From positions 2,480,001 to 2,544,000 of the forward strand of contig NZ_CP109078.1 in NCBI RefSeq assembly GCF_035917455.1: a stretch of 64,000 nucleotides of DNA. The letters are read 5' to 3'. Positions 10,175 to 18,400 of this stretch are shown in pieces. Positions within the stretch are counted from its first letter, which is position 1, and every line of letters begins with the position of its first letter. The notes beneath the pieces are model-generated. The model was not told the origin of the DNA. It saw nothing but the letters and a program-made list of their open reading frames with translations, and ran no database searches. The translations under genes were made by a program, and so were the position numbers. The stretch comes from Micromonospora sp. NBC_01796 (lineage in GTDB: Bacteria > Actinomycetota > Actinomycetes > Mycobacteriales > Micromonosporaceae).

Positions 10175-11914
10175 GTGGGCGGATCAGAGCTGAAGCGCCT
10201 GGTGGCACTGCTACGCCAGGCCGGCACCGACCTCGAGGATGTTGAGGTGAAGGCGGGCAGCGGCGGCCTACCGAAGTCGGTACGGGACACCTTGAGCGCC
10301 TTCAGCAACGGTCGCGGTGGCACCCTCATCCTCGGTCTGGAAGAGGAGCACGCCTTCCGCCCCGCACCCGGTTTCAACGCCTCACGCATCCGCGATGCGC
10401 TCGCGGCCGCCTGCAACGACGATCTGCACCCACCTGTACGCGCGGAAATCGAGATCGTCGAATTCGAAGACACGCTGGTCGTAGTCGCCGAAGTCGGCGA
10501 GCTGGATCCCCGTTTCAAACCGTGTTACGTGGCCGCCCGAGGCGAGTACAACGGGTCCTTCACGCGTGGCGGCGACGGCGACAGGCGACTCACCGACTTC
10601 GAGATCCATCTGCTACACACCAATCGGGGCCAGCCCGATGACGACCGCCGACCGGTGTCCGATGCGACAATGGCAGATCTCGATCCGTTGGAAAGCCAGT
10701 TATTGGTCGCCCGGGTCCGCCAGCGGCAGCCCAGAGCATTCGCCGGACTGTCCGAGGAGCAGATACTGCGGCGACTCAACGTCATCGCAGACGACACGGA
10801 GGGTGTCACCCGCCCCACGCTGGGCGGCCTGCTGTCACTGGGCGCCTATCCGCAACAGTTCTTTCCTCAGCTGAACGTTACATTCGTCGCCTATCCCGGG
10901 GTTTCGGCCCAGGACATTCCTACGAATGGTCCCCGCTTCCTGGACAACCGCTCGTTCGACGGCCCGATCCCGGCGATCGTGGACGAGACCGTCAGCGCGA
11001 TCCTCCGGAACACGTCGGTACGCTCCTTCGTCGACGGCAGGGGTCGGGCAGACGTCTACGACTATCCCGCAGAGGTGGTTCGCGAGGCTGTCGCAAATGC
11101 GCTCCTGCACCGCGACTATTCACCGTACTCGCGAGGAACCCCCGTACAAATCACGCTGTACGTCGACCGTCTGGTGGTCGCCAATCCGGGTGGACTGTTC
11201 GGCGCGATAACGGAGGACGACCTTGGCGGCGAGGGCGTGACATCGACGCGCAATCCCGTTCTGGCGAAACTACTCCAGGACGTGCGACTGCCCGAGACCG
11301 GACGAATGGTGTGCGAGAATCGGGCAAGTGGCATTCCGACCATGTTGCGTGAGCTGCGACGTGCCGGCTCACCTCTGCCCGAGTTCCACAGTCGGATAAC
11401 GCGCTTCAAGGTGATCATGCCGAGGCACGCTCTGCTCGACGACGAGACGATGGCCTGGTTGACGGGGTTGGGACAGGTAGGACTCAGCTCTACACAGCAC
11501 CTGGCGCTCGCCGAAATGCGCGCCGGCCGTACGGTCACAAATGGCACGATGCGAAATCTTGGCCTCGAAGCCCACCGCGCCACCAGTGAACTGTCAGATC
11601 TGGTGAACCGTGGCATTGTGGTACGTGTCGGCGAACGCCGCCACGCCCGTTACCTGCTCGCCCCGGAGACCGCCACACCGCCACCGGCTTTGCTTGCGGA
11701 ACCTGCCACCGGGAGCAGCGCGGAAGATCTGGTCTCGCGGGCTCTCGCCGACGGGTCCGAGTTGAGCCGTCGGGATCTCGAGGAACGCACCGGGCTCAGC
11801 TACATGAAAGTGCTGCGCGCCCTCAAGACTCTGGAGGCGACAGGGCAGATCACACCCACGGCACCCGCTCGATCTCCCATGCGCAGGTACCGGCGCACCT
11901 CCTCGGCAGGATGA
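10175..11914 (+). CDS. AlbA_2/Schlafen-type putative DNA-binding protein with ATPase-like domain
   Basis: The protein is 579 residues from GTG 10175, preceded by AAGGAGG. Residues ~20-130 match the AlbA_2/Schlafen AAA_4 pattern (DVEVKAGSGGLPKSVRDTLSAFSNGRGGTLILG). The middle has a HATPase_c_4-like block (YPAEVVREAVANALLHRDY) followed by NPGGLFG and a TRNPVLAKLL stretch. The last ~140 residues hold two winged-helix-like segments (SSTQHLALAEMR; LSRRDLEERTGLSYMKVLRALKTLE). Related proteins are usually treated as regulators or defence-linked factors. Base composition and codons are less extreme than in neighbouring genes, consistent with transfer. Confidence 0.75.
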   Translation: MGGSELKRLVALLRQAGTDLEDVEVKAGSGGLPKSVRDTLSAFSNGRGGTLILGLEEEHAFRPAPGFNASRIRDALAAACNDDLHPPVRAEIEIVEFEDTLVVVAEVGELDPRFKPCYVAARGEYNGSFTRGGDGDRRLTDFEIHLLHTNRGQPDDDRRPVSDATMADLDPLESQLLVARVRQRQPRAFAGLSEEQILRRLNVIADDTEGVTRPTLGGLLSLGAYPQQFFPQLNVTFVAYPGVSAQDIPTNGPRFLDNRSFDGPIPAIVDETVSAILRNTSVRSFVDGRGRADVYDYPAEVVREAVANALLHRDYSPYSRGTPVQITLYVDRLVVANPGGLFGAITEDDLGGEGVTSTRNPVLAKLLQDVRLPETGRMVCENRASGIPTMLRELRRAGSPLPEFHSRITRFKVIMPRHALLDDETMAWLTGLGQVGLSSTQHLALAEMRAGRTVTNGTMRNLGLEAHRATSELSDLVNRGIVVRVGERRHARYLLAPETATPPPALLAEPATGSSAEDLVSRALADGSELSRRDLEERTGLSYMKVLRALKTLEATGQITPTAPARSPMRRYRRTSSAG

Positions 11915-11958
11915 CGGATCGGGCGACGACGGCCGCCCACCGACCGCGCGGATCCGTC
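11913..11958 (+). terminator. Possible terminator after the AlbA_2 gene
   Basis: GACGGATC at 11913-11920, overlapping the stop, pairs with GATCCGTC at 11951-11958. The 30-base loop contains its own GGGCG/CGCCC stem. This is a weak call because the loop is long and there is no T-run. Confidence 0.35.
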
Positions 11959-12116
11959 GTCAACGTATTTCGGTGGAAGTACCCGGCGAGGGTGCGTACC
12001 GTGGTTGGGCTGACGGCCGAGGTGAACATGCACCGCAGCGGACGTCTTCGCGCTGGGTGACGGCCATCCGAACCCGGATACGCGAGCGAGCAGCAGACGA
12101 TTTCGAGGAAGTCAGC

Positions 12117-14153
12117 ATGCCCGCACCCGACCTGGACACCGACCTCACCGGCGAACGCGCCCATCTGGACGCCTCCCGTGCCGCGCTGCACCGGATGCGC
12201 CGCCGCGCCGAGGCCCTCTTCAGCACCGGCGAGAACGTCGCCGGTGACTCGTACACCGCCGAGATGCTCGGCCGCACCCTCTCCCGGCGGGTCGCCGAAC
12301 TCGCCGACGACCCGACCACCCCGCTCTTCTTCGGCCGGCTCACCTTTCCCGAGGTCGACTACCACATCGGCCGCCGGCACGTCACCGACGACCTCGGCGA
12401 GCCCATGGTGCTCGACTGGCGGGCCCCGGTCTCCCGGTCGTTCTACCGGGCCAGCGTGCGCGACCCGCAGGGCGTCAACGTCCGCCGCCGGTTCGGGTTC
12501 AGTTCGGGTCTGCTGACCAGCTTCGAGGACGAGCACCTGGACCGGGGCGAGGAACTCGGTACCGCCTCCCGGATCCTCACCTCCGAGATCGAACGGCCCC
12601 GCGTCGGCCCGATGCGCGACATCGTCGCCACCATCCAGCCCGAGCAGGACGAGCTGGTCCGGGCCGATCTGGAGACGTCGATCTGCGTGCAGGGGGCGCC
12701 CGGCACCGGCAAGACCGCGGTCGGGCTGCACCGGGCCGCGTACCTGCTCTATCTGCACCGGGAACGGCTGCGCCGCTCCGGCGTACTGATCGTCGGGCCG
12801 AACCGGGCGTTCCTGTCGTACATCGCCGCCGTACTCCCGGCCCTGGGTGAGGTCGAGGTCGCGCAGGCCACGGTCGAGGACCTGGTCACCGCGTCCTCCG
12901 TCCGGCCGGAGAGCGCCGACCGGCCCAGGACCATTCCGGTACGCGGCACCGACGCCCCGGCCACCGCCGAGATCAAACACGACGTACGGATGGCCGAGGT
13001 GTTGCGCCGCGCGGTGGAGGCCCACATCCGCGAGCCGGAGCAGCCGATCACCGTCTCCGACGGCTCGTTCCGCTGGCGGATCGGGCGCGAGGTGCTGCGC
13101 CGGATCGTCGACGAGGTCCGCCGCGAGGGACTCCCGTACGGCACCGGCCGGGAACGGGTCCGGGCCCGGGTCGTCGGCCTGCTGCAACTCCAGTCCGAGG
13201 CGCGGGGCGAGTCGCCGACCGACGCCTGGCTGCGTCGGATGGGCAAGATCCAGCCGGTCACCGAGTTCCTCGACGCGGCCTGGCCGGCGCTCACCCCGGA
13301 CGGGCTGGTGTACCACCTGCTCAGCGACCCCGTGGCGCTCGCCACCGCCGCCGAGGACCTGCTCACCGACGCCGAGCAGGCGCTGCTGCTCTGGGCGAAG
13401 CCCCCAAGGACGGCCAGGGCGGCGAAGTGGAGCACCGCCGACACGGTCCTGATCGACGAGGCGGCCGGGCTGATCGAACGGGTGACGAGCTTCGGGCACG
13501 TGGTGGTCGACGAGGCCCAGGATCTCTCCCCGATGCAGTGCCGGGCCATCGCCCGGCGCAGTGTGCACGGGTCGATCACCCTGCTCGGCGACCTCGCCCA
13601 GGGCACCGCGCCGTGGGCGGCCACCGACTGGCGGGAGTCCCTGGCCCACCTCGGCAAGCCGGACGCGGCCGTGGTGCCGCTGACCATCGGGTTCCGGGTA
13701 CCCGCCGCGGTGGTCGCGTTCGCCAACCAGCTCCTGCCGGCGCTCGCGGTCGACGTACCCCCGGCCGAGTCACTGCGCCGCGACGGCTCGCTCGACCTGC
13801 GTACGGTCACCGACCTGGACGCCGCGACGGTGACCGAGGTACGGGCGGCGCTGGTCTACGAGGGCTCGGTGGCGGTGATCGCCGCGGACGCCGCGATCGA
13901 ACGGCTGACCGCCGCCCTCACCGGCGCCGGCATCGCCACCTCGACCGCCGACGACGTCGAGGCACCGGAGCGGGTCACCGTCGTCCCGGCCAGCCTGGTC
14001 AAGGGCCTGGAGTACGACCACGTCATCGTCGTCGAGCCGGCCGAGATCGTGGCCGCCGAGCCACGGGGGCTGCACCGGCTCTACGTGGTGCTGACCCGCG
14101 CCGTGTCCCGCCTGGCGGTGCTGCACCACGAACCGTTGCCCGCCCCGCTGTAG
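12117..14153 (+). CDS. helR: RNA polymerase-recycling helicase-like ATPase HelR
   Basis: The protein is 678 residues from ATG 12117, with GAGGAA upstream; a longer frame from 11973 has poor composition. It is a UvrD-like ATPase: an N-terminal coiled-coil arm (ERAHLDASRAALHRMRRRAEALF), Walker A GAPGTGKTAVGLHRAAYLLY near residue 205, Walker B VVVDEAQDLSPMQ near 465, and C-terminal helicase motifs (VPASLVKGLEYDHVIVVEP; YVVLTRA). HelR-class proteins pull stalled RNA polymerase off DNA, and in Streptomyces and mycobacteria they give rifampicin tolerance. I did not find a convincing rifampicin-associated element upstream. Confidence 0.82.
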   Translation: MPAPDLDTDLTGERAHLDASRAALHRMRRRAEALFSTGENVAGDSYTAEMLGRTLSRRVAELADDPTTPLFFGRLTFPEVDYHIGRRHVTDDLGEPMVLDWRAPVSRSFYRASVRDPQGVNVRRRFGFSSGLLTSFEDEHLDRGEELGTASRILTSEIERPRVGPMRDIVATIQPEQDELVRADLETSICVQGAPGTGKTAVGLHRAAYLLYLHRERLRRSGVLIVGPNRAFLSYIAAVLPALGEVEVAQATVEDLVTASSVRPESADRPRTIPVRGTDAPATAEIKHDVRMAEVLRRAVEAHIREPEQPITVSDGSFRWRIGREVLRRIVDEVRREGLPYGTGRERVRARVVGLLQLQSEARGESPTDAWLRRMGKIQPVTEFLDAAWPALTPDGLVYHLLSDPVALATAAEDLLTDAEQALLLWAKPPRTARAAKWSTADTVLIDEAAGLIERVTSFGHVVVDEAQDLSPMQCRAIARRSVHGSITLLGDLAQGTAPWAATDWRESLAHLGKPDAAVVPLTIGFRVPAAVVAFANQLLPALAVDVPPAESLRRDGSLDLRTVTDLDAATVTEVRAALVYEGSVAVIAADAAIERLTAALTGAGIATSTADDVEAPERVTVVPASLVKGLEYDHVIVVEPAEIVAAEPRGLHRLYVVLTRAVSRLAVLHHEPLPAPL

Positions 14154-14176
14154 GGTGCGCGCACGGCAGGCCCGGG

Positions 14177-14896
14177 TCAGCCGCGATGCCGCAGGTAGCG
14201 CAGCCCCTTCCTGAGGTACGCCCGCGGGTTGGTGTCCAGGTGCCGGCCCCAGTCCGGGTCGGCTTCGCCCCGCAGCCAGGCGTACGCGGCGAGCGCGTAC
14301 CCGAACATCGGCTCGGTCAGGTACCCGGTACGCCGTGCTCGCCAGCCGCCGCCGTGGGCCGTGAAGTCGAACGCGGCGTTGGCACTGAACACGCCGTAGC
14401 CGAAGAAGACGGTGAGCAGGTCGGTGAGGGGTTCCGAGTCCCGCCGCTCCGGGGCGATCCGCTGCTCACCGAGGAGGAGTACGTGACCCAGCTCGTGGGC
14501 GACGGTCGCGACCAACGACATCGGGTTGGCCGCCTCGGCGCTGTTGATCGAGATGATGGCCCGGTCGCCACGGGGCTGGTAGTGGCCTGCCGCGCCGGCC
14601 CACGAACCGGCGAACGACGGCAGGCTGGCCAGCAGGTCGGCGTCGACGCCGTCGTCGAAGAACTCGACCTCCAGCCGGGCGGGGTCGACACCGAGCCGGC
14701 GGCAGAGCAACCCGACCACCCGGTGTACGTCGGCCTCGGTCCCGGTGTAGGTGTCGGGGAAGAACTCCGGGGTGGGGAGCACGACCGGGCGGCGCAGGAC
14801 CTCGTTGCCGAACTCGCCGACCAGCCAGTCGAGCGAGTCCTCGATCCACTGTTGCTCGTCGGAGGTGACCGGGCACCCGGCCGCGAACCACCTCAT
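14177..14896 (-). CDS. Putative zinc metalloprotease-like protein (HELGH)
   Basis: The protein is 239 residues and intracellular as far as can be seen (no signal peptide). The only recognisable catalytic signature is LVATVAHELGHVLLLGEQ near residue 135, an H-E-x-x-H zinc site, followed by a conserved-looking block SEPLTDLLTVFFGYGVFSANA. I cannot place it in a named peptidase family. It stands alone, divergent from the PIG-L cassette, with an unusual 346-base region between them. Confidence 0.6.
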   Translation of the reverse strand: MRWFAAGCPVTSDEQQWIEDSLDWLVGEFGNEVLRRPVVLPTPEFFPDTYTGTEADVHRVVGLLCRRLGVDPARLEVEFFDDGVDADLLASLPSFAGSWAGAAGHYQPRGDRAIISINSAEAANPMSLVATVAHELGHVLLLGEQRIAPERRDSEPLTDLLTVFFGYGVFSANAAFDFTAHGGGWRARRTGYLTEPMFGYALAAYAWLRGEADPDWGRHLDTNPRAYLRKGLRYLRHRG

Positions 14897-15034
14897 GACA
14901 CGTCACCCGACAACCGGACAAGAAACCCCGAACGCATCGACCGCCTCCGATCTGACTCGCTCCGACAAGTGTGCTCCCCCACCACAACCCGCCGCTCCCG
15001 CTCCCGCTCCCGCCTGCGGCGGGATCGGAGGCAG

Positions 15035-15092
15035 CTCTTGTAGAGAAAGAGGCCGTATTCCGCCCCGGCAAGCCCCTTTTTCTCTACAAGAG
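15035..15092. repeat. 18-bp hairpin, CTCTTGTAGAGAAA type
   Basis: The left arm at 15035-15052 (CTCTTGTAGAGAAAGAGG) pairs with 15075-15092 through 18 base pairs, only one of them G-T, around a 22-base loop. It lies upstream of both neighbours rather than after a gene, so it is not an ordinary terminator. I suspect a dispersed intergenic element, but no second copy is in the window. Confidence 0.6.
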
Positions 15093-15104
15093 GGCGGATC
15101 TTGA

Positions 15105-15126
15105 GGGAGGGAGGGAGGTGAGGGGG
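15105..15126 (+). promoter_or_regulatory. Potential G-quadruplex in the PIG-L leader
   Basis: Four G-tracts (GGG-A-GGG-A-GGG, then GGGGG) fit the standard intramolecular quadruplex pattern on the plus strand, about 120 bases before the start of the PIG-L gene. If transcribed it would lie in that mRNA's leader. The evidence is pattern only. Confidence 0.4.
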
Positions 15127-15242
15127 TTCTCATCGGGGGTTCAGACGGGGCTCATCGGGGGGCGGGAGGCTGCGGGGGACCGACAAGAGGCAGCCGCGCC
15201 GTACCAGTTGCGCCGTCGCGGCCCGTACCGAGCGAGGTTGCC

Positions 15243-16169
15243 GTGACCGTCTCCCTGTCCGCTCCACTCCTGGTCGCACTGCTGGCGGCGGCGACCGCAG
15301 CGACCGGTGCCGACCGGCCGTTGCGCCGCCGCTTCCGCCGACCCCGACTGATCCAGGTGCTCGCGGTCGGCGCCGCGCTGGTCCTGGTGCCCGCCAACGC
15401 CGCGTACGGTCTGGCGAGTGAGTCCGGGCCCGACCGGCCGGCGGGCGGGACCGCCACCGGCGTCCAGTTGGCCAGCCTGGTTGTCCTCTGTGGTCTCGCC
15501 GGGCTCTGCGGCGTGCTCCGGATCGCCCCGGCGCCGACGCGGCTGCCCCGGCGGGTGCTTGCCATCGGCGCCCATCCGGACGACCTCGAACTCGCCTGCG
15601 GCGGCACCCTGCTGCGGCTGGTCGACTCCGGGCACGAGGTGCACGTCCTGGTGATGAGCCACGGCGGGCGCGGGGGCGACGGTGACGTACGGGCCGGCGA
15701 GGCCGAGTCGGCCGGGCGGTTCCTCGGTGCCAGCGGGATCGAGGTGCTCGACCTCCCCGACACCCGACTCGCCCGGCACGAGAACGAGATGGCGGAGGCG
15801 ATCGAGCGGACGATCCGCCGCCACCGGCCGGATCTGGTTTTCACCCACTCCGGGAACGACCAGCACCAGGACCATCGGGCGGTGCACCTGGCCACGCTCC
15901 GGGCGGCCCGCCAGCACCCGGCCGTGCTCTGTTACGAGAGCCCGTCGGTCACCGCGGAGTTCCGGCCGAGCGTTTTCGTCGACATCTCCGACCAGCTCGA
16001 CGCCAAGGTCTGCGCGGTAGCCACCCATCACGACCAGCGGGCCAAGCCGTACGTCGGTGAACGGCAGGTACGCGGCCTGGCGGCGTTCCGGGGCGGCCAG
16101 GCCCGGGTGCCGGTGGCCGAGGCCTTCGAGCCGGTACGGATGTCCGTGCCGCTGGTCGAGGAGCACTGA
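15243..16169 (+). CDS. Membrane-anchored PIG-L family deacetylase
   Basis: The protein is 308 residues from GTG 15243, with GAGCGAGG just upstream. Residues ~5-95 contain three hydrophobic segments, an unusual N-terminal membrane module for this family. The catalytic domain follows: AIGAHPDDLELACGG (zinc-binding HPDD at 111-114) and HSGNDQHQDHRAVH (the H-x-D-H motif near 205). PIG-L enzymes remove acetyl groups from N-acetylglucosamine-type sugars. Its stop overlaps the ATG of an ATP-grasp gene, which in turn overlaps a glycosyltransferase gene. A shared surface-sugar pathway is likely; the substrate is unknown. Confidence 0.8.
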   Translation: MTVSLSAPLLVALLAAATAATGADRPLRRRFRRPRLIQVLAVGAALVLVPANAAYGLASESGPDRPAGGTATGVQLASLVVLCGLAGLCGVLRIAPAPTRLPRRVLAIGAHPDDLELACGGTLLRLVDSGHEVHVLVMSHGGRGGDGDVRAGEAESAGRFLGASGIEVLDLPDTRLARHENEMAEAIERTIRRHRPDLVFTHSGNDQHQDHRAVHLATLRAARQHPAVLCYESPSVTAEFRPSVFVDISDQLDAKVCAVATHHDQRAKPYVGERQVRGLAAFRGGQARVPVAEAFEPVRMSVPLVEEH

Positions 16170-17059
16170 TGCCCCGCCTGCTGGTGACCGGCGCGGCCGG
16201 ACCCGCCGGCCGGGCGCTGCTGCACGCGCTCGCGATGCGTGCGGTGCCGGCGATCGGCGTCGACATGGCCCCGGCCGACGGGCGAGCGCCCGGTGGCCCC
16301 GGACCGGACGGAATCGAGCGGGTGCCCGCCGCTACCGACGGATCGTTCCTGCCGGAGCTGCTGACTGTCGCGCACCACCACGGCGTCGACCTGATCGTGC
16401 CCACGGTGACCGAGGAACTGCCGGTGCTGGCTCCGCTCGCGGCCCGGTCGACCCGACCGGCGGTGCTGCTGAGCCCACCGTCGGCAGTGGCGATCGCCGA
16501 CGACAAGTGGAGGACCGTCCAGGTGCTGGCGGCGGCCGGGGTGGCCGTACCCCGTTCGGTGCTGCCGGGGGTGCTCAGCCCACAGGCGCTGCGCGGGTAC
16601 CTCGGTTGGCCGTACCTGAGCAAGCCGCGCCGGGGGCGGGGTGGGCGCGGCGTCCGCGTGCACGACCGCACCGGGACGCCGCCGCCGGATCCGGGGGACC
16701 TGTTGCAGGAGTTCATTCCCGGTACGGAGTACGCCGTCGACGTCTTCGCCGACCGGCTCGGCCGGGTGGAGGCGATTGTGGTGCTCCGCAAGACCACGCT
16801 CGCCCAGGGACGGGTCGGCAACGCGGTACGGGTGGTCCGGGACAACCCGTCCGATGTGGCCGACCTGGCCCGAGCGGCGGTACGGGCGATCGGGGTGACC
16901 GGTCCGGCCGACCTCGACATCCGGCGCCGGCGGGACGGGACCCCGGTGGTCCTGGAGGTCAACGCCCGGTTCGGTGCGCACAGCGGGCAGGCGCCGGAGT
17001 TGCTCGACGCCCTGCTGGCCGGGTACGGGGTCGGGTTCCGGGCCGGGGCCACCACGTGA
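16169..17059 (+). CDS. ATP-grasp ligase (CarB-like), small
   Basis: The protein is 296 residues. It has a Rossmann-like start (RLLVTGAAGPAGRALLHAL) and then ATP-grasp elements: DDKWRTVQVLAAAGVAVPRS, the phosphate-binding YLSKPRRGRGGRGV, LLQEFIPGTEYAVDVFAD, and the metal-binding VVLEVNARFGAHS near 270. ATP-grasp enzymes join a carboxylate to an amine or thiol through an acyl phosphate. Between a deacetylase that would free an amine and a polymerising glycosyltransferase, acylation of an amino sugar is an attractive idea but only inference. The start and stop overlap both neighbours. Confidence 0.8.
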   Translation: MPRLLVTGAAGPAGRALLHALAMRAVPAIGVDMAPADGRAPGGPGPDGIERVPAATDGSFLPELLTVAHHHGVDLIVPTVTEELPVLAPLAARSTRPAVLLSPPSAVAIADDKWRTVQVLAAAGVAVPRSVLPGVLSPQALRGYLGWPYLSKPRRGRGGRGVRVHDRTGTPPPDPGDLLQEFIPGTEYAVDVFADRLGRVEAIVVLRKTTLAQGRVGNAVRVVRDNPSDVADLARAAVRAIGVTGPADLDIRRRRDGTPVVLEVNARFGAHSGQAPELLDALLAGYGVGFRAGATT

Positions 17060-18279
17060 TCGACCTGGTCTCCGGCGTGATCGTGCTGCTCACCGTGCCG
17101 TTGCTGCTGATCGGGGTGCTGGAGCTGGCCTACTACCCGGTGGCCGTGCTCGCCGAGGTGCGTCGTCGCCACCAGCCGGTCTTCGAGAGCGTGCTCCCGC
17201 TGGTGTCGGTGATCGTGCCGGCGTACAACGAGGAACGGGTACTGGCCAGTTGCGTCGAGTCGATCATCGCCACCCGGTACCCGCGCAAGGAGATCATTCT
17301 GGTGGACGACGGCTCGACCGACCGTACGCTCGCGGTGATGCGCCAGTTCGCGTACCACCCGGACGTGATGGTGTTGACCCAGCGCAACGGCGGCAAGGCC
17401 GCCGCCCTCAACACCGGTATCCGGCTGGCCCGGGGCGAGATCTGCTGTTTCGTCGACGCCGACGGGGTGTTCACCGCGGACACGATCAGCCAACTGCTGC
17501 TCGGCTTCGACAGCGCCACGGTCGGCGGGGTCTGCGGCAACGACGAGCCGGTGAACCTCGACCGGCACCAGACCCGGCTGCTGGCCCTGCTCACCCACGC
17601 CACCGCCCTGGTCCGGCGGGCGCTGGCGCAGGTCGGCTGCCTGACCATCGTCTCCGGCAACTGTGGCGCGTTCCGCCGCCGGGTGGTGCAGGAGGTCGGT
17701 GGTTTCGAGACCGGGACGCTCGGCGAGGACCTGGAACTGACCTGGCGGGTACGCGCCGCCGGTTACCGGATCAACTTCCAGCCCCGGGCGATGGTCTACG
17801 CCGAGGTGCCGTCGACGGTCTCCGGACTGTGGCGGCAGCGGATCCGGTGGACCCGTGGACTGGTGCAGACCGCCCGACGCCACCGCGACCTGGTCGGCAG
17901 TAGGCGACACGGCCGGCTCGGCTGGTACCTGGTCTACAACCTGGTCACCATGCTCGCCGTGCCACCGGTCCAGTTGCTGACGCTCGGGTTGGTGCTGCTG
18001 CTGGCCGCCACCGGGCAGCTGCCGAGCGCGCCGACCGTACCGGCACTGGTGTTGTGGATCGGGCTCGGCGCGGCGGCGGCGCACACCCTGGTGGCGATCG
18101 CCCTCGACCGGGCCTGGCGGGACCTGCGACTGCTCTACATCCTGCCGGCCGCCGCGATCTTCTCGGTGTTCAGCAGCGTGGTGACCGTACGGGCGCTGTG
18201 GTTGGAGGCCCGAGGGGCGCCGATGCGCTGGAACAAGCTCGACCGGACCGGCGTACGGAGCCGGTCCGTGGCGGGTTGA
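17056..18279 (+). CDS. Membrane glycosyltransferase family 2, processive type
   Basis: The protein is 407 residues from a GTG that overlaps the preceding stop. An N-terminal membrane helix (LVSGVIVLLTVPLLLIGVLELAYYPVAVL) leads into a GT-A domain: VSVIVPAYNEERVLASCVES, ILVDDGSTD, FVDADG (D-x-D), GEDLELTWR and QRIRWTRG (the Q-x-x-R-W motif of processive synthases). Three or four C-terminal helices follow. This is the architecture of hyaluronan, poly-GlcNAc or cellulose-like synthases. With a PIG-L deacetylase upstream, an N-acetylhexosamine polymer or glycolipid is plausible. Confidence 0.85.
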   Translation: MIDLVSGVIVLLTVPLLLIGVLELAYYPVAVLAEVRRRHQPVFESVLPLVSVIVPAYNEERVLASCVESIIATRYPRKEIILVDDGSTDRTLAVMRQFAYHPDVMVLTQRNGGKAAALNTGIRLARGEICCFVDADGVFTADTISQLLLGFDSATVGGVCGNDEPVNLDRHQTRLLALLTHATALVRRALAQVGCLTIVSGNCGAFRRRVVQEVGGFETGTLGEDLELTWRVRAAGYRINFQPRAMVYAEVPSTVSGLWRQRIRWTRGLVQTARRHRDLVGSRRHGRLGWYLVYNLVTMLAVPPVQLLTLGLVLLLAATGQLPSAPTVPALVLWIGLGAAAAHTLVAIALDRAWRDLRLLYILPAAAIFSVFSSVVTVRALWLEARGAPMRWNKLDRTGVRSRSVAG

Positions 18280-18305
18280 TCATTCGGGTACGGTGCTGCG
18301 GTGGC

Positions 18306-18381
18306 GAGGCGGTAGCGCAGAGGTCGTCGCACCTTCTAGCCAAGAAGGGGGACGTCGGTTCGAATCCGACCCACCTCGCCA
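18306..18381 (+). tRNA. tRNA-like gene, anticodon position reads GCC (Gly), atypical
   Basis: A 76-base cloverleaf can be drawn: acceptor GAGGCGG/CCACCTC, D stem of three pairs, anticodon stem CCTTC/GAAGG with loop TAGCCAA, five-base variable loop, T arm GTCGG-TTCGAAT-CCGAC, discriminator G and encoded CCA. The T arm is perfect. Oddities are A instead of the near-universal U at position 33, a C-A mismatch at acceptor pair 5, and leader/trailer bases that extend the acceptor helix so that 18300-18309 pairs exactly with 18374-18383. It may be a pseudo-tRNA or a tRNA-derived structure. The reading as Gly is tentative. Confidence 0.55.
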
Positions 18382-18400
18382 CCCCGGAACGAGGAGCGCG

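Larger units (their letters stand above)
14897..15242. other. 346-base divergent region with hairpin and G-runs
   Basis: Between two divergent genes lie, in order: a GCTCCC microsatellite at about 14995-15012, an 18-bp hairpin (15035-15092), a run of G-tracts (15105-15126) and a further G-rich stretch up to about 15180. No coding frame here is credible. Promoters for both genes must lie within it. This is the most structured intergenic stretch in the left half of the window. Confidence 0.5.

Noticed and set aside
11915-12116. Rifampicin-associated element before helR
   Set aside because: I searched by eye for the short G-rich inverted motif reported upstream of helR genes and found no good match.
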